In this document: positions 13,735-26,619 of the stretch, piece after piece
Position numbering within the stretch: position 1 is the stretch's first letter
Layout of the letters: every line of letters begins with the position of its first letter
From: Larus michahellis
Lineage: Eukaryota; Chordata; Aves; Charadriiformes; Laridae
Direction: 5' to 3'
DNA length: 64,000 nucleotides
NCBI RefSeq assembly: GCF_964199755.1
Contig: NC_133896.1
Span: 101,058,549 to 101,122,548 of the forward strand
Position numbers and translations under genes: made by a program
Notes under the pieces: model-generated
Database searches by the model: none
Seen by the model: the letters and a program-made list of their open reading frames with translations, nothing else
What the model was told of the DNA's origin: nothing

Positions 13735-13965
13735 TTAAATTTAGCTTTTTACAATGTGCCAGATTGGCAGCCGTCAAAAATAAAACTTAATCTGTAATTA
13801 AGTGCAGATACAGCACATGCAGAAGCAGCACGGCTGCAGCCCTGCCAATGTCGCCTAATACAAGCCCAGAGAGAATTTTGTCATGTGCTGTGTCATTTGG
13901 GCTAGGAGACAGAAAACAGGCCCTGCACCATTAGTAATAACGCAGCCTTTGAGGAGGAGTCACCT
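13735..13965. other. Candidate conserved non-coding element (regulatory)
   Basis: A dense, repeat-free block with balanced composition. It contains homeodomain-type cores (TAATCTGTAATTAAG near 13,789-13,803 and TTAGTAATAACG near 13,930-13,941) and a CAGCACATG/GCAGCACGG-rich stretch. No long frame crosses it with a coding look. This is judgement from texture only; conservation with other amniotes was not tested. Confidence 0.3.
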
Positions 13966-16900
13966 CCAAAGAAAGGAAAATCCCCCTAACACTAGCACAA
14001 GGAGGGATTTCTGGTCCAGTCAGTCAGAACAGATGTGATGGTACCCAAAGAAAGTGCTTCCTCCCACAAAGCTCTGCTGGTGCAGCCTGCGGGGTCAGTC
14101 CCCCCCCTGGATGCTGCAACTGGTGGTTGCCAGCATCTACTCAAATTATGTCATGCTTCAGCTCTCCTACATGGGACTCAAAAAGACCTCACTGCTGAGG
14201 TCAGCCCTTAGCAGAAAGGCTTACATCTTTGCTTTATTTGCCAACCATCACGTTGTTAGTGCAGTAGATATGTCAAAAGTCCTCAGGATAGGCAGAGGTC
14301 CTCCATTCGACGGTTTGTATTACTGCCTTCAAGGGGAGCAGAATTAGCCCCCAGCACACCTAGTTTTATTCCCTGAACGATTTTCCTAAATTGCAGACGC
14401 CATGGTCCAACCTGCGGTCATGTCAGGGACTGCTCCTGTAAGAAAATTGTCAGTGGTGAATGAACTTTAAAAGCAAATTGCAAAAACCACAAAGCTGTAT
14501 TGCTGTCATTTAACTGAACTTAAGTATTAGGGAGGACATTTTAAAAGACTGAAGGATTTAGGGCCTCATCACACTGAAAACAGCTGTGATTTTTAGGTTC
14601 TTGAGTTTCTGAGGAGGTCTGGAAAGTTTTCTCCTCAAACTTGAGGTTTCTATGCAGCATAAGCAAAGCTGAATCAAAGAAATGAGTGTCTGGATCAAGA
14701 CAAAGCCCTAATTCCCCTGCTGTTGGAAGGAAAAGAGATGCAGATAGAACTGGGATGACAGATTCAGTGTTAGAGCTCTGCGGATTTGCTTTTGGTGCTC
14801 TTTTTGCTACGTGGGGAAGGGGAGAAGCCTTGTGCCCACCTCCAGCAACAGGTGCTGCCCCCAGCATATCAACCAGCCTATCTTCAGCTTCATTAAAAGC
14901 TTCAGCCAGCCTGATTTGCAGCGTTCTGGCACAGGCAGAACTATCAGAAGGTCATGACCACACGACTGTTCCAGAGCAATCTCCTATCTCAGGCAACCGT
15001 CTATTTTTGCCCATACCTACAGACAGTTCGGCGTTCAGGTGTTAGTGAGAAATGGTTTGCAGGTACAGAGGTGCTGAACTGGTGTCCACCAAAACCCCGG
15101 AACAAATGACTAAATTTGCTGTAAGTGATAAAGCACTACCTTGCCATTGTTAATTGGTCTTATTCTTCTCATTCAATGTTAGGTAGCTCTAAAGCAAAAG
15201 AAAAATTAAGACAGAACACAGTAGGAAGATAATGATCAAACTAAAGTAAATGGTCAAATCAAATTGCAATCATATGGTACAAAATAAGAATTTTACACAA
15301 GACCCCAGAAAGAAGAGAAGAAGGGAGTAGAGGCTCTTATTTTATTGGTTATTAAGGGAACTAGAAACCATGACACAGGCAGAGGACAGAAAGATTAGTC
15401 TGTACCTCAGGCAATTTACATTTCAACCTGAAAACTCTAAAGAAGTTTTCAAAAAGGAGGAGCAAGTTGTTTATTAAAAAAAAAATGCAGGTGATACTGA
15501 TTGTTTACATGACTATAAAAGAAGGGTATCAAAAGCTGTTTCCAGAGTCCAAAACCTTGCCACATGTGTCAGCTGCATCTAACAACTGTTTGGGAGTTTA
15601 AAAACAAACCAAAAGCAAAACCCCGCAGAATATTACTGATTCTGTGGGTTTAGTGTTTCAGAGCTTCTAGGTAAAACTATAACTTGTCTATCAAATGCTC
15701 ATGTTTTTAATGACCCTTTTGGTCTCATAGATGAGATCAAGCTCAGTGGAATTATAGAGGTATTTACAGAGGTACAGTCACTGTGAGCCAAACTTCAAGC
15801 TATTTGGACAGTGAGAGAAGTTAGGCCATAAGTAGTCACTCCTTTATATTCAGGATAGGTATTTAGGGCATCACCGTCTATGCCTTATTTCTAAGTCACT
15901 AAACACAGCCACATGCTTTATGTTACTTTGCACATCACGCAGCACCACGATAAGCCCTGCTCAATTCCCCTGCATCCATCTCTCACCTGCGATAGTAACT
16001 TGCGGTGATTCTTTGTCTGCTCTGTCAACTCTGCGTATTGCATCTGCCCGAGACTGAAGTTTCCTTAGCCCCTTAGGAATAGCAGATGTGTCTACGGTGT
16101 TAATATGTCACACAGTACATCCAGATGTAAGTGAAATACCAGCCTGACATGTTCCTACAGTCTCCAGATCTCCTTGTAAAAAGTTATTATATCACCTTGT
16201 GAGGTCATTTCAAAGCACTGTGGAAAATTAAAGGAAGTTGACAACTGAGCTGAAAGTAACCATCCTCAGAAGTGCACTGATTTTAGAAGTAAGCCAACTT
16301 GAGAATGAGAAGCAACCTGAGAACATTACGCTTAATTCAGTGAGGGCATTTTTATCAATTTACTTTCATAGATGATTTGTCCTGTACCATTCAAGTTAGC
16401 AACAGTCCAGTGGGATAAAGACCCAAATATAGAACCTGATCCATTCCTATTCTGAACCTATGGAAAGGCTAACCTGAATTTTGCAAAGGTCATCTGTTTA
16501 CAAAACGTCAAATTAATGTAAGAACTATGCACCATAATGAAGAAAACTCAGAAGGATGGATGGGTGAACTGAACAAAGGCAATGGGAATGTTTGGCTAAA
16601 CTGAAACGTCTAACAGCCAACAGCAATACTTGAAACAAATTTTTCAAACTAGGTGGCCTGAAGTTAAACACCCACATTGATATGTAGGCAATGACATGAG
16701 TGATTTGAGCTACAAAGGATTCAGGCAACCACTGCTCCCAGTGGAATCGCTCATCAAAAATCAAGCCATACACTTCTCAGCCTACGTAAAGGTTTAACGC
16801 CTAAATTAGGCAGGGAATTTTAAAAGTCCTGACTTTAGAGTTCTGTGTCTTAAAAATTACTAGAAAACTTTAACATAAACACAGTGACATGTCCTTTTAT

Positions 16901-18059
16901 ATGTTAAATCAGCATAGCCCTATTGGCATCATGAAAAAGCATTGTTTTAATGAGCTGAAGATCTGGCTTTGCTGTCCGCTGTGGCTTCTGTGTATCCATG
17001 TATGGATTATAACTCTGTATTGGCACGAAGAGCTGGAGAGAAACAAGGGAACAGCCCCAGAAAGCAGGAGTTACAGGTTCACGCCAAGATTTGCAACCAG
17101 TCTGCTGGGAGATCTTGCACACATCACTTACTTTGTTATTCTGTGACTTTTCCCAAACAAACACTCCCCTGTATATACCTGTTTAGACTAGAATTCTTCT
17201 TACTACGCACTCATACAATTCTGAGCAGAACTGGGTTCTTATTTCACTTTGTGCCCTCACCTATTATTTCAAACACTATGAATATTAACTATATCTTAAT
17301 TTATAAAACTATCCCAGACTCTCTGTCCTGGCTGGGTAAAATCTGCCTCTGACTCAGCAAAGGAAAAATGCACCTGACGAGCCTTGAATCTGCATTTGCC
17401 TAGGTTTGCATGGATTCGGTGTAATGGATGTAACTGCACATGAAATGTTACAATGACAATAAATACACATAAATCTGCTAAACTGATGAGCATTCAGTCA
17501 GACCTGATTAATGATGCCCTCAAGAGCAGCAACAAGCTGCATTTTCATCCGTAAAAGTGAAAAGCAACAGTTTAAAGGACATGAAGCAACACAGAGACCC
17601 ATTTCTCTTCCAAGCCCTTGAGAAATATTTCCAGCGTGATTCTGTCCATCATTACAAGAGCACTGAATGGCAGCTAGAACTCCCAGGGCTACAAAGCCCC
17701 ATCAGCTACTCCACCACAGGAGGGAGAGGAACATCATCTCTGCTCCATGGTAGTAAAGGTCCTATCCCATACCCGAACAGAGATTTACAGGAGAAGCCCC
17801 CATCCAGCACGACCCTAGAACAACCCTGGAGCACCCTTGCAATAACCTGGGTAGCTCTGCTTAGCCAGAGATGAAGCTTTCTGCCCTTCAGACTAATACA
17901 GCCCAGCAGGATGCCTCGACAAGGTCTGAAACCAGAGCTGGTTTTCATCCAGACAAAGCAGAGGACCGCAAGCTCTGATCTACCCGTGCCCATTCATGTA
18001 GGCATGCCTAAAGCGAGGTGCTGAGACCCGCAGTTAGCACGGCAATCAGACTTTAAGGA
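13966..18059. other. Intergenic sequence with one MIR-like remnant
   Basis: No gene recognised. Several 80-130 codon chance frames occur on both strands. The only repeat I recognise is the weak MIR-like remnant at 17,085-17,157. Confidence 0.5.
17085..17157 (+). mobile_element. MIR-like SINE remnant (core region)
   Basis: The order CTGCTGGGAGATCTTGCACA, CATCACTTAC, then CTGTGACTTTTCCC follows the MIR core pattern (CTGCTGTGTGACCTTGGGCA, AGTCACTTAA, then TCTGTGCCTCAGTTTCC). Similarity is low, as expected for a very old SINE, so this is a tentative call. Confidence 0.45.
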
Positions 18060-18640
18060 TTCCTGTAAGCTGTCCTCTGCTTGTACCAGCAGCTCTTTCT
18101 GCTAATCACATACAATTTTATGCTGCCAGTGTAATTTAAGTCGGCTGAATTGGTTTTCAGAGTATTTAATAAATATTGCCTGTTGGCAACGGGATTGAAG
18201 AGCTGGAGATCTGAAAGAGCCAAACATCCCTTTTGGCACCTTTGCTCTAATGATGCAACCGTGACTCTGCCAGTCTCTGACAGTCCCAGCAGACTGGCAT
18301 TAAAGTGACACTTTGTGCAGGAAAAAGTAAATAAACAGATTATGCTCCATCTGATCCATAAACACTGGGATCTTATTAAAAGCCATCAAGTGCAACTTCA
18401 AACAGCAATGCATTGTATCCTACTATTCATTTGCAAACCATTGGCCAAGCCAATAAAATCTGTCTTTGTGCAGTACTTTTATTTTAAATAATATGTGGAA
18501 ATGGATTTCTAATCGTTTTCTCCTGGGAGGCCAAAGTAGCTCTGATAATTAGGCTACCTAGTTAATTACTAATACTCTACAACAATGGCCAATAGTCTGG
18601 TTTGTCAACATAGCTTAATAGAGATGGAAATGAAATGTAT
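18060..18640. other. Candidate conserved non-coding element (enhancer-like)
   Basis: Repeat-free sequence rich in plausible transcription-factor sites: an ATTGG box merged with a near-palindromic TTGGCCAAGCCAA at 18,441-18,453, a SOX/CCAAT-like ACAATGGCCAATAG near 18,582-18,595, and paired homeodomain cores (GATAATTAGG and AGTTAATTACTAA) at about 18,543-18,572. TTTAATAAATATTG lies near 18,164-18,177. There is no coding frame of note. The block resembles the upstream enhancers common in gene deserts around developmental genes, but this is inference; no alignment was made. Confidence 0.35.
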
Positions 18641-21600
18641 CCAATTTTCCTAGCCACAGTACTTTCAGAAATGGCAGAGGTGTTCCTCCCTTTTCCTTCT
18701 GAGGAGGAGTTGTACCATAGGTCATGGTAAGATCCTGGGCACAAGCATAACCAAGTTTTGATCCTGAGCAGTGTTGGCCTTCACAGCTTCTCCCTGCCCT
18801 GGTCCATACCCGTGTGAGGTGGGCATTAATACTTTAATACTACTTCCAGGAATAAATAGCTATTAATTTCAGTTTGTGAGTTCCTCATTGTTACACAATC
18901 TCATAAAATAAAAACAAGCAAAAGTAACCCCTGAATTTTGGAAGCTATTTGCCATAAAAATTACTTTATAACTAGGCAGATTTTTAGCCTTTGTTCTAAA
19001 TAGCCAGCTTTGGATATTTTCAGCATGGCAAATAACTCCTTTTTTCCAAACCAATGCACAGTGTTTTAGACATAAGACCCTCAAGTCACATCGCTTTTCT
19101 GATCTAAAGGACTGTGCAATGGGCTGGGACCCAGGTGATTTATGCTCTATTGACCCCATTCTAATGTAATCCTTAAGGTGTATCCCTTCCCTTTTGCATG
19201 CTGTGGTCACCAGCTGCAAAACTAAGGTAAAGCTAATAAATTCCTTTGTGAAAAATGGAGATTTCCACCGCCCCAAAATTGCTGCAGAAAAGTTAGGCAC
19301 TATTATCCACATTAACAAATAGAGTCAACATTTTTGTTCTAACGATATCACGGAAAGACCAATTGCTCTCCAGCTCATACACATGCACTCATATTTAATC
19401 TGGCCTTTGCAGAGACTACCAACTCCCTTTTGATCATCTTTTAATTTAAAATGGGTAGCAAGGGAGCTAAGCTGGCACTCCCAACAGCAGACCCTGACTA
19501 GCAGATTTATGTCTTTGCTTCGTCCGACAAACCTTGCTTTTACCAACTCTACAAGACACAGTGCAGCATACGGGACTCCAATTCCAGAGAGCTCAGCCCT
19601 CCCTCCCCTGCCCCTGCTCCACATGCTCAGAGTCCAGGAAAATCCAGTTTAGTTGGGAAGCGGTAACCTGAAGAACACAGGACTGCAGACTTCACTGCAG
19701 AGGGATGACATTGATGTTGAGTTGGGATGGCAATGACGGTCTGCACTAGCCAGCAGGAAGACAGCTGTTAGAGATGAGGTGGTGCTGCTGGGATTTGGGT
19801 TTCTTCTGAATATGTAATTTTTATACTTACTAATTGACTATTTTTATTTGCATTGTAGAAGTATTCAAGAAACAAGAGCTGCAGTTACCAAGCTCATAAC
19901 CCAGCTGTTCTTGTTGGAAGCCAGCAGAAGATCCTCCTCTGAAGAACTTACAGCCAAAATAGACAAACCAGCCAAAACCTGAGCTCAGCACAGATACAAA
20001 GACATGATGTGTCACCTAGCTGGCAACTGGCAAGGTCAAGACAAAATGCAGACTCAAGTTTCACTCTAGTACCGTATCTGGAGAACTCTTCTCACCTTTC
20101 CACGTTGTATTTCAGCACAAACTCAGGCACAGTATAAAGACCAGCTAGGCACCTTTAAAGAATCAGAGGTATGATAAAATAAAAATACTGTCTAATGAAT
20201 AGTCTTCTTTTATCATCATTAGATTCTCAGAAATATCATCCTAACTTTCTCCTCTTTTTTACATTCTCCTAACTCTGCACCTTTAATAGGTTTCAAGGAT
20301 AACACTTCACAGTCCTAACTTTCAGCCTGCAATGGATGAGGCTGAGTACTTTTATTACAGTTTAATAAATTGTTAATATTGAATATGAATAATGAAATAA
20401 CTACTGTCATGTAACCCCTAATAATCGTTACAAAAATATGCTTCCTGACATAATTTAAACATATTACTAAAATATATATACTTGCCTCTAAGCAGGCAAA
20501 GGTAATATTTCTGACATAATTATTTCTAATAATAATTTTGTTTAAAATAACCCCCTTTTTTTTTGCTATGAAATATTAGCTTTCATTCAAATAAAACACT
20601 TTTATACTCAAAATGGAAGCATTCTGTTTCAAATGCAGCTCTGAAACTGCGTCCATCTGTTTTGCACTGCTTTAGATTTGGTACTGAAGATGGAAGAGAG
20701 CTATTCCGCATTTACACTGAGGCAACTGAGGAGAAATGTTGGCCACTGTTTTACATGGGGGCATACAAACCCATTGCACCAGCGCCGGAACTGTAGCTAG
20801 ACATGGAATTTCTTGTGCACCCTTATACATACATTTGGTGTACAAGTTCAGAAGATTTGAAGAATTTGGCCTAGACGTCTTGGAAGTGTGTCTTTCACAG
20901 CTGGAATTTTAGGAGGTCCTTTTTTTCTTTGCTTGTTTTTAAGTTAGCTAACCAGTAGCTTCTAACCTGACTTAAAATTGTAACAAGCCAAAGCCAAAAA
21001 TGGCCTTTAAATAGACAAGATATTCAAATTACTATAAAATACGTTCAAAAGACTATGCCAGGAACTAGCCTGTTACAGCTATCAGTCTCCAGCCATTCTC
21101 AGAGCTAAAATAAGTGACCTAAACTATATTGGTACAGAGCTATGTTTATGTCTTGACATAGCCATGTTTATGTCAACGCCACGGAGACAGCTGACAGAAG
21201 TCAACAAATGCCAATGAGCAAGGTTATGGCCATCCTGGACTCAAGCTGGCCTTCAGCTGTCTCCATCAAACTCATGGCTTTCACACTGAAGACTCATTCT
21301 GCTGTGGCTACCCAGCGACAGATGGGTCATTCCATGCTGTGTACAGCGCAAGAGTTTTCTTTGATATTACAAGCTCATTTGAACTTACACATCTAACTTC
21401 CCTCCAAATTAACTCTTGAAACGTCCATCAAAGCATGTTACAATTTTATGAAACTCCAGCGTGGTCCCAATACTTACTGGCACCTTTCACTTAACTCTCC
21501 ATCTTTATTTTAAACCTGAATTTCAGAAAAAAAATGCACCCGTTTCTACATTGAGCAGTCCTGTGACTGCAGCATACCTATTGATTTCTTATGAGACAAC

Positions 21601-23655
21601 CCATACGCATATACTCAGCAGAATCTAGGCCGATGTAATAATTTTGGAAAAATTCCACTTTTCACTTTATTAAGGATGCCTGGGGAAATAGCCTGGCAGT
21701 TTTACACAGAATAAATTAAAACAGGAAAATAAGGTCCACTCAGCTACAGCTCTGTTTCTATTGCTAAGATGTCTTTTCTTCAACCAGAACCTGGTTTGGA
21801 ACTCCTTTGCAGGGCTGCAAGAACCCAGCTGCAATCTGGGGGACATCCTCACTTTTCAAATTTATCACTTTCTGTAGAGCTAAACAGAATCTACTGAAAT
21901 GCCATATGCAAAAAAATACAAGGAATATCATCCGCTTTGTTTCCTTCTGCCTCTTCCCCACCATTTTCTTCATATACTAGGCTTATCCTTTTTTTTCTTG
22001 AGGGCAGTTATCATTTGATCATAATCTTGCTCCTCTTCTAGCAACCTGATTAATGTAAGCACATCTTTAAGTTCTGTATGTTCAAGATCAAGCAAACTGT
22101 TATACATGCCCTAAAAATGGTTAAATAAATCATCTTTACCGTATTTTTCTGATTCGTCCAGAGGGTTTGTAACAACTCAGACTGCCAAAACATGAGACAG
22201 GTCTCAAGGTTCCATTCATATCAATGGGAAATAAAATGTGATTTAGCAAAGACAAAAAATGAGCTTGAAACCTTTCTAGTAGAAGAATCATTTGGATGAT
22301 AAAGAGATGTGAACTGGGAATTCCTACAAGGGATAACTGAAGAAAGGAATGCTTTATCAAAGGCAATTTTTCATCTACTTCTTTGTTAAGAGGCTGACTA
22401 AAACAAACCAAAGTATACTTTAAAGTGAACACCCTATGATCTGTGATGTGAATTTTACTGTGTTCTCACTCAATCAAGAGGTCTTTCAGAATAGGCAAGA
22501 TCTGGATTTTTTTAACTGTAAAACAAACAAGCAAATAAACAAAGCAACCAACACAGAGGTCTTCTTTATACAAGAAGAGGAAGGCATTGTTCATCTTTAG
22601 GAGAACAACAAAGCACAAAGGGATTGGAAGCATATATTCACCCACATTTCAATGAAGATGGAACATGACACGTATCAAATCAAAGGGCTGTAGGTTTTTA
22701 AAGGAATTGCAGAATTCACTGAGAACCTTTAATTGCATATGCTGAAAACATTACGCACTCCTTGAGAACCCCTTGAGAATTGCATGTATGTGTAAATGTT
22801 CTACTGTGCAACGCCATGAGAGCATACCCCTCTCTCTTACCAGACAGAAGGCAAGAAATACTAAAAGAAATACTGGCCATGGCACACTTTAGAATAGTGG
22901 TTTGGAAACTACATGGTGCACCTGGTGATCAGTAAAGCTGAGGGTCTGAATGGAAATACAGTGCTCCACATTTAAGAGCTTCCAGTATCCTGGGACATAA
23001 CACAGTACACACTAAGTAAAAAGCAAACTGAGTTCTCATGCCTTTTTCATAGCTTCCAGGTGGAGAAAGGCCAGAGTCTCTTTCCTAGGGCTTTCCTTGG
23101 AACAAACACAGATGTCTGGCACAAAACACACATTTGTGTTTTTATTGGATGCCAAGCTGAAGCTCAGCTTTTCTTGATTTCTCTTCAGCCATTCATCACA
23201 CGGATGGTCAAGTAATTTCTCTCTCAAGAGCTCCTTTATCAGTTTAAGAACACCTGACCCCTGTTCAGCCCACGAAACCGAGACAGGAAGCAAAGCACAG
23301 AAAGAGATGCCTGCAATTTACAGGCTGCACCCTGCAAGCCCTCGTACACATGAGCAAGTTTATTCAGACGAGCAGCTCCGCTGGACGGAGAGTGCAGCCC
23401 CACTCCCGAAGAGCAGGCGCAGAGCAGCCGTAAGCTCTCAGCCACCAACAGGTTGGGCACGGAGGCTGGGATCCGGCCTCTCAGCACCTAAATTTTAGTC
23501 TCACTGGCTGCAGTGGCAATGAAACTAGTCACCCAAATAGTCTTCTGCTGCCTTCAGAAGTGGGCATAGCCTTAGTCATTGACTTCTCTGTGCAAAACGC
23601 TTTAATTTTCTGAACTGAAAGCTGTTTCACTTCAGAAACCCATTGGAGGAGAAGG
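18641..23655. other. Intergenic sequence, no gene seen
   Basis: AT-rich single-copy DNA. The longest frame is on the minus strand at 18,869-19,318 (149 codons), with no recognisable motif. A short match to the ancient amniote repeat pattern CCATTC..ATCAATGGGAA occurs near 22,211-22,230. I see no RNA gene or recent transposon. Confidence 0.5.
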
Positions 23656-23902
23656 AAACTGGAAGAGGGTAGATTTAGATTGGATATCAGGAAGAAATTC
23701 TTTACTGTGAAGGTGGTGAGACACTGGAACAGGTTGCCCAGGGAAGTTGTGGATGCCCCATCCCTGGAAGTGTTCAAGGCCAGGCTGGATAGGGCTTTGA
23801 GCAGCCTGGTCTAGTGGGAGGTGTCCCTGCCCATGGCAGGGGGGTTGGAACTAGATGATCTTTAAGGTCCCTGCCAACCCGAACCATTCCGTGATTCTGT
23901 GA
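23656..23902 (+). mobile_element. CR1 LINE 3' fragment, sense strand
   Basis: The sequence encodes the CR1 ORF2 C-terminal end ([24 protein letters not shown] after allowing for frame) and then the CR1 3' UTR (GGGGGGTTGGAACTAGATGATC, AAGGTCC..GCCAACC). It finishes with a decayed tail (CCGTGATTCTGTGAA) in place of clean ATTCTATG units. Only the last ~250 bp of the element are present. Confidence 0.92.
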
Positions 23903-26523
23903 ATATTTAGGGGTGACAGCACCTGTGAGAAAAGGTATGTGGAAGCAGCATCTACTACCCCGTTTTCTTCTACCACTTGCAGTCCCCATGTTAAAACAGA
24001 GAAAATAATAACTTCCACCAAATGGTGTGAATAGAACTAAGAATTCACGGAGCCTTTCTAAATTCCCAAGGGAAAGCTGCTATATTTAATTTATTATTAT
24101 AAAATATGCAATGGTTACAAACAATTATCATACCCTGAAATCTTGGTCAAAATGTCTAAAAAAATTGCATTCTCATTTTCAAAAGGATTCTAAGGCTACA
24201 TGCTGTATTTTAATATAGCAGACACAAAAAAAAAAATTGAATGCACATGTGTATCAGACTTAACTACAAGTTCTTGCTAAGCACTAAGGATTGAAATAAA
24301 GCATTTACTTGCAACAAAATGTAAGCAACAAATATAACAATACTATCTTTTCCTTATCTCTACCTTACTGTTCACAGAACAAGAGCTGTGTTAACAATGT
24401 CAAAAAAGTAATTTGAAGAAATCCTTAATTAAAAAATCCTAAACATGACAAAATAATAAAATAACATTTCTAAGATTTTATTAAAAGCTCCAAGTAAATT
24501 AATACATTGAAATCCAGTTAAACATCTAAGCAGAGTTGAAAAGCCACTGCACTTTTTAATAAAGGTCTTTCCAAAATAGTGTAATACTGTCCGCAATATT
24601 TCAACATAATATTTTGATTACAAAATGTCTGAATTCTTCCTACAACTCTGTGGAGAGTCAAAAGATCACACTTCCACCCCATCCTCCCCATTCAAAATTC
24701 CACCCAGGTAATTTGATTTTGAATGAAATCCCTGAAATTTCTCTGAAAAGGATTGAATTGTTACGTGGAATTGTTATGCGGAATCTACAAAATTGTAGAT
24801 AATTGATTTTTATGCATAGAAATTTAAGCTGAGGCAGTCCATGTTTAGAAGTGACAGAGGGTAATCATGAATAGAAGTATGCCTGTTGAGTTAACATGTT
24901 GCAGAAGTTCAGCTTTGATTAAACGCATCCAGATTTGTATACAGGGCTAGCCTAAGATGGCCCTTTGGGGGATAAAGCAAAACTGAAGTTTGTCACAAAA
25001 TTTCACTTTCCCTCGCATACCAAAAGGTGTTCTGCCAATTACAAACACAATTTTGGTGGAAGATTGTTTCCTACTTCCTATTCCTCCTGTGTTTTGGATG
25101 AGTTTTAATATTATATATACAAGAGTGAAAAAATATGGAAATATTTTCCCCAGAAAAACCCAGACTGAGTTTCATCATTTTAAAACCCCTTCTCCAGCCT
25201 TTACCTAGTGAAAATAAGGAGCTTCAGGTGAAAATATAAATCTGTGGTCTACAACACAGAGTGTGACTGAATCCCTGAAACACCTCTCCGTTTGGACTAT
25301 GGTAGAGAAAAACATAAATTACTGGAGCTTAAATGTCATAGAGTATTGAAGTGCTAGACTAGTGATGGCCAAGTTACATCAGTCTATCCCCAAGCCACTT
25401 TATGATTAAATAAAATATCTTCACATTTTTACACGGCTACACTTTTCTAGAACACTGTGGTGTTTTGAAATTGTAAAGTCTTGGTTAATAGAGAAAAGGG
25501 CAGGAATTTTCTAGAGATGCCAGTGGAATGCAGGAAAACTAAAATACTCTTCAAGAGCCATGTGCCAGGACACGCTGGTACACCATGGCTTCTAGTCCGT
25601 GAGAAATCGCACCATGGTGCCTTCTCCTGCTGTACCTTCAGACTGAAGAATGACAATTTGGGGTTTTCTTTCCCCACCCCAAGTAATGTAAAAGATGAAA
25701 ATTACATTCATTGAACAGTAGCACAAGCTTATCAAAGCACTCGGTTTGTTCAATTTTTTATCAAATACATACACACAGTAATCTATAAAATGTGCATACA
25801 ACAGTACAGAATCAAAATGTTAACATTAAGCGAAAATACAGCAAAAATCTTCCCAAAACAATAACACAAAATGTTTTTTCAATTCAGAACATTGATTAAA
25901 CTGTTTTTTCCTACAAAATGTTTCTATGCAATCACATAAATATTTGAAATAGTCCATCCCAAACTATTTTAACAACTGCTAACAGCAAATGTACACGCGA
26001 AAGCTAAAGCAACATACTGGCTTGCTACACTTACTTTATATAAAAGATACACATCTTTGCCAGTGACTTATTTCTTACTTTAACTCTTCCTGGAATGTGA
26101 CTTGTCCAACAAAGCATAACTGCAGAGCTTTGAAGCAGAAGGAAAAAGAGGAAGCAAAAAATACTAAAATAGCTTGAAGGCACAGAAAATATGGTACTAA
26201 AGCCAATGTCACAATGTCTGCACAATCCAGAAGATCAACAAGGTGCAGAAATATTTTCTTGCTGTGCAGGGGTGAGCTGGAAGCAATTAGGAAAAAAACC
26301 CGCCTCAGTACAGTGCTACTTACAAGTGTGAAGCAACAGTGACGACTAAAGCACAGAGAATCGGCGCCCGCCACGGCCAGCTGCCATTTCGAAAGCAGTG
26401 CTTGAATAGTGGTTTGTGGAAGGAAGCCTAAGATGGATAAATGCCTCCAGGAGCCCCAGGGAAATACAACTGCTCTACAGACATTAAAAATAGCAGCGTG
26501 AATTCCTGCTCTGACAACGCACC
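23903..26523. other. Intergenic sequence, very AT-rich
   Basis: One of the most AT-rich parts of the window, with poly-A tracts near 24,225-24,237 and no frame above about 100 codons. I recognise no gene, RNA or mobile element. The block ends at the left arm of the inverted repeat. Confidence 0.55.
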
Positions 26524-26619
26524 TAGTGGAAAGGTCTTTGGCCCCAAGAAAGTTGCAAACGGATACTAAAAACCCGGGAAGCCCCTTAAAGTCTCACCCT
26601 GGGCCAGCCAGGCAGATCC
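26524..26619. repeat. Left arm of a long inverted repeat (96 nt)
   Basis: Read against the reverse complement of 27,477-27,568, this arm shows 84 matches in 92 aligned positions (about 91%) plus one 4-nt gap (the AAAG at about 26,549-26,552). Shared landmarks, in order, are TAGTGGAAAGGTCTTTGGCC, ATACTAAAAACC, GGGAAGCCCCTT and ACCCTGGGCCAGCCA. The mismatches are mostly transitions, which suggests neutral decay after an inverted duplication. I do not recognise the sequence as part of a named transposon. Confidence 0.95.

Noticed and set aside
18869..19318. 149-codon minus-strand frame
   Set aside because: No domain; composition follows the local DNA.
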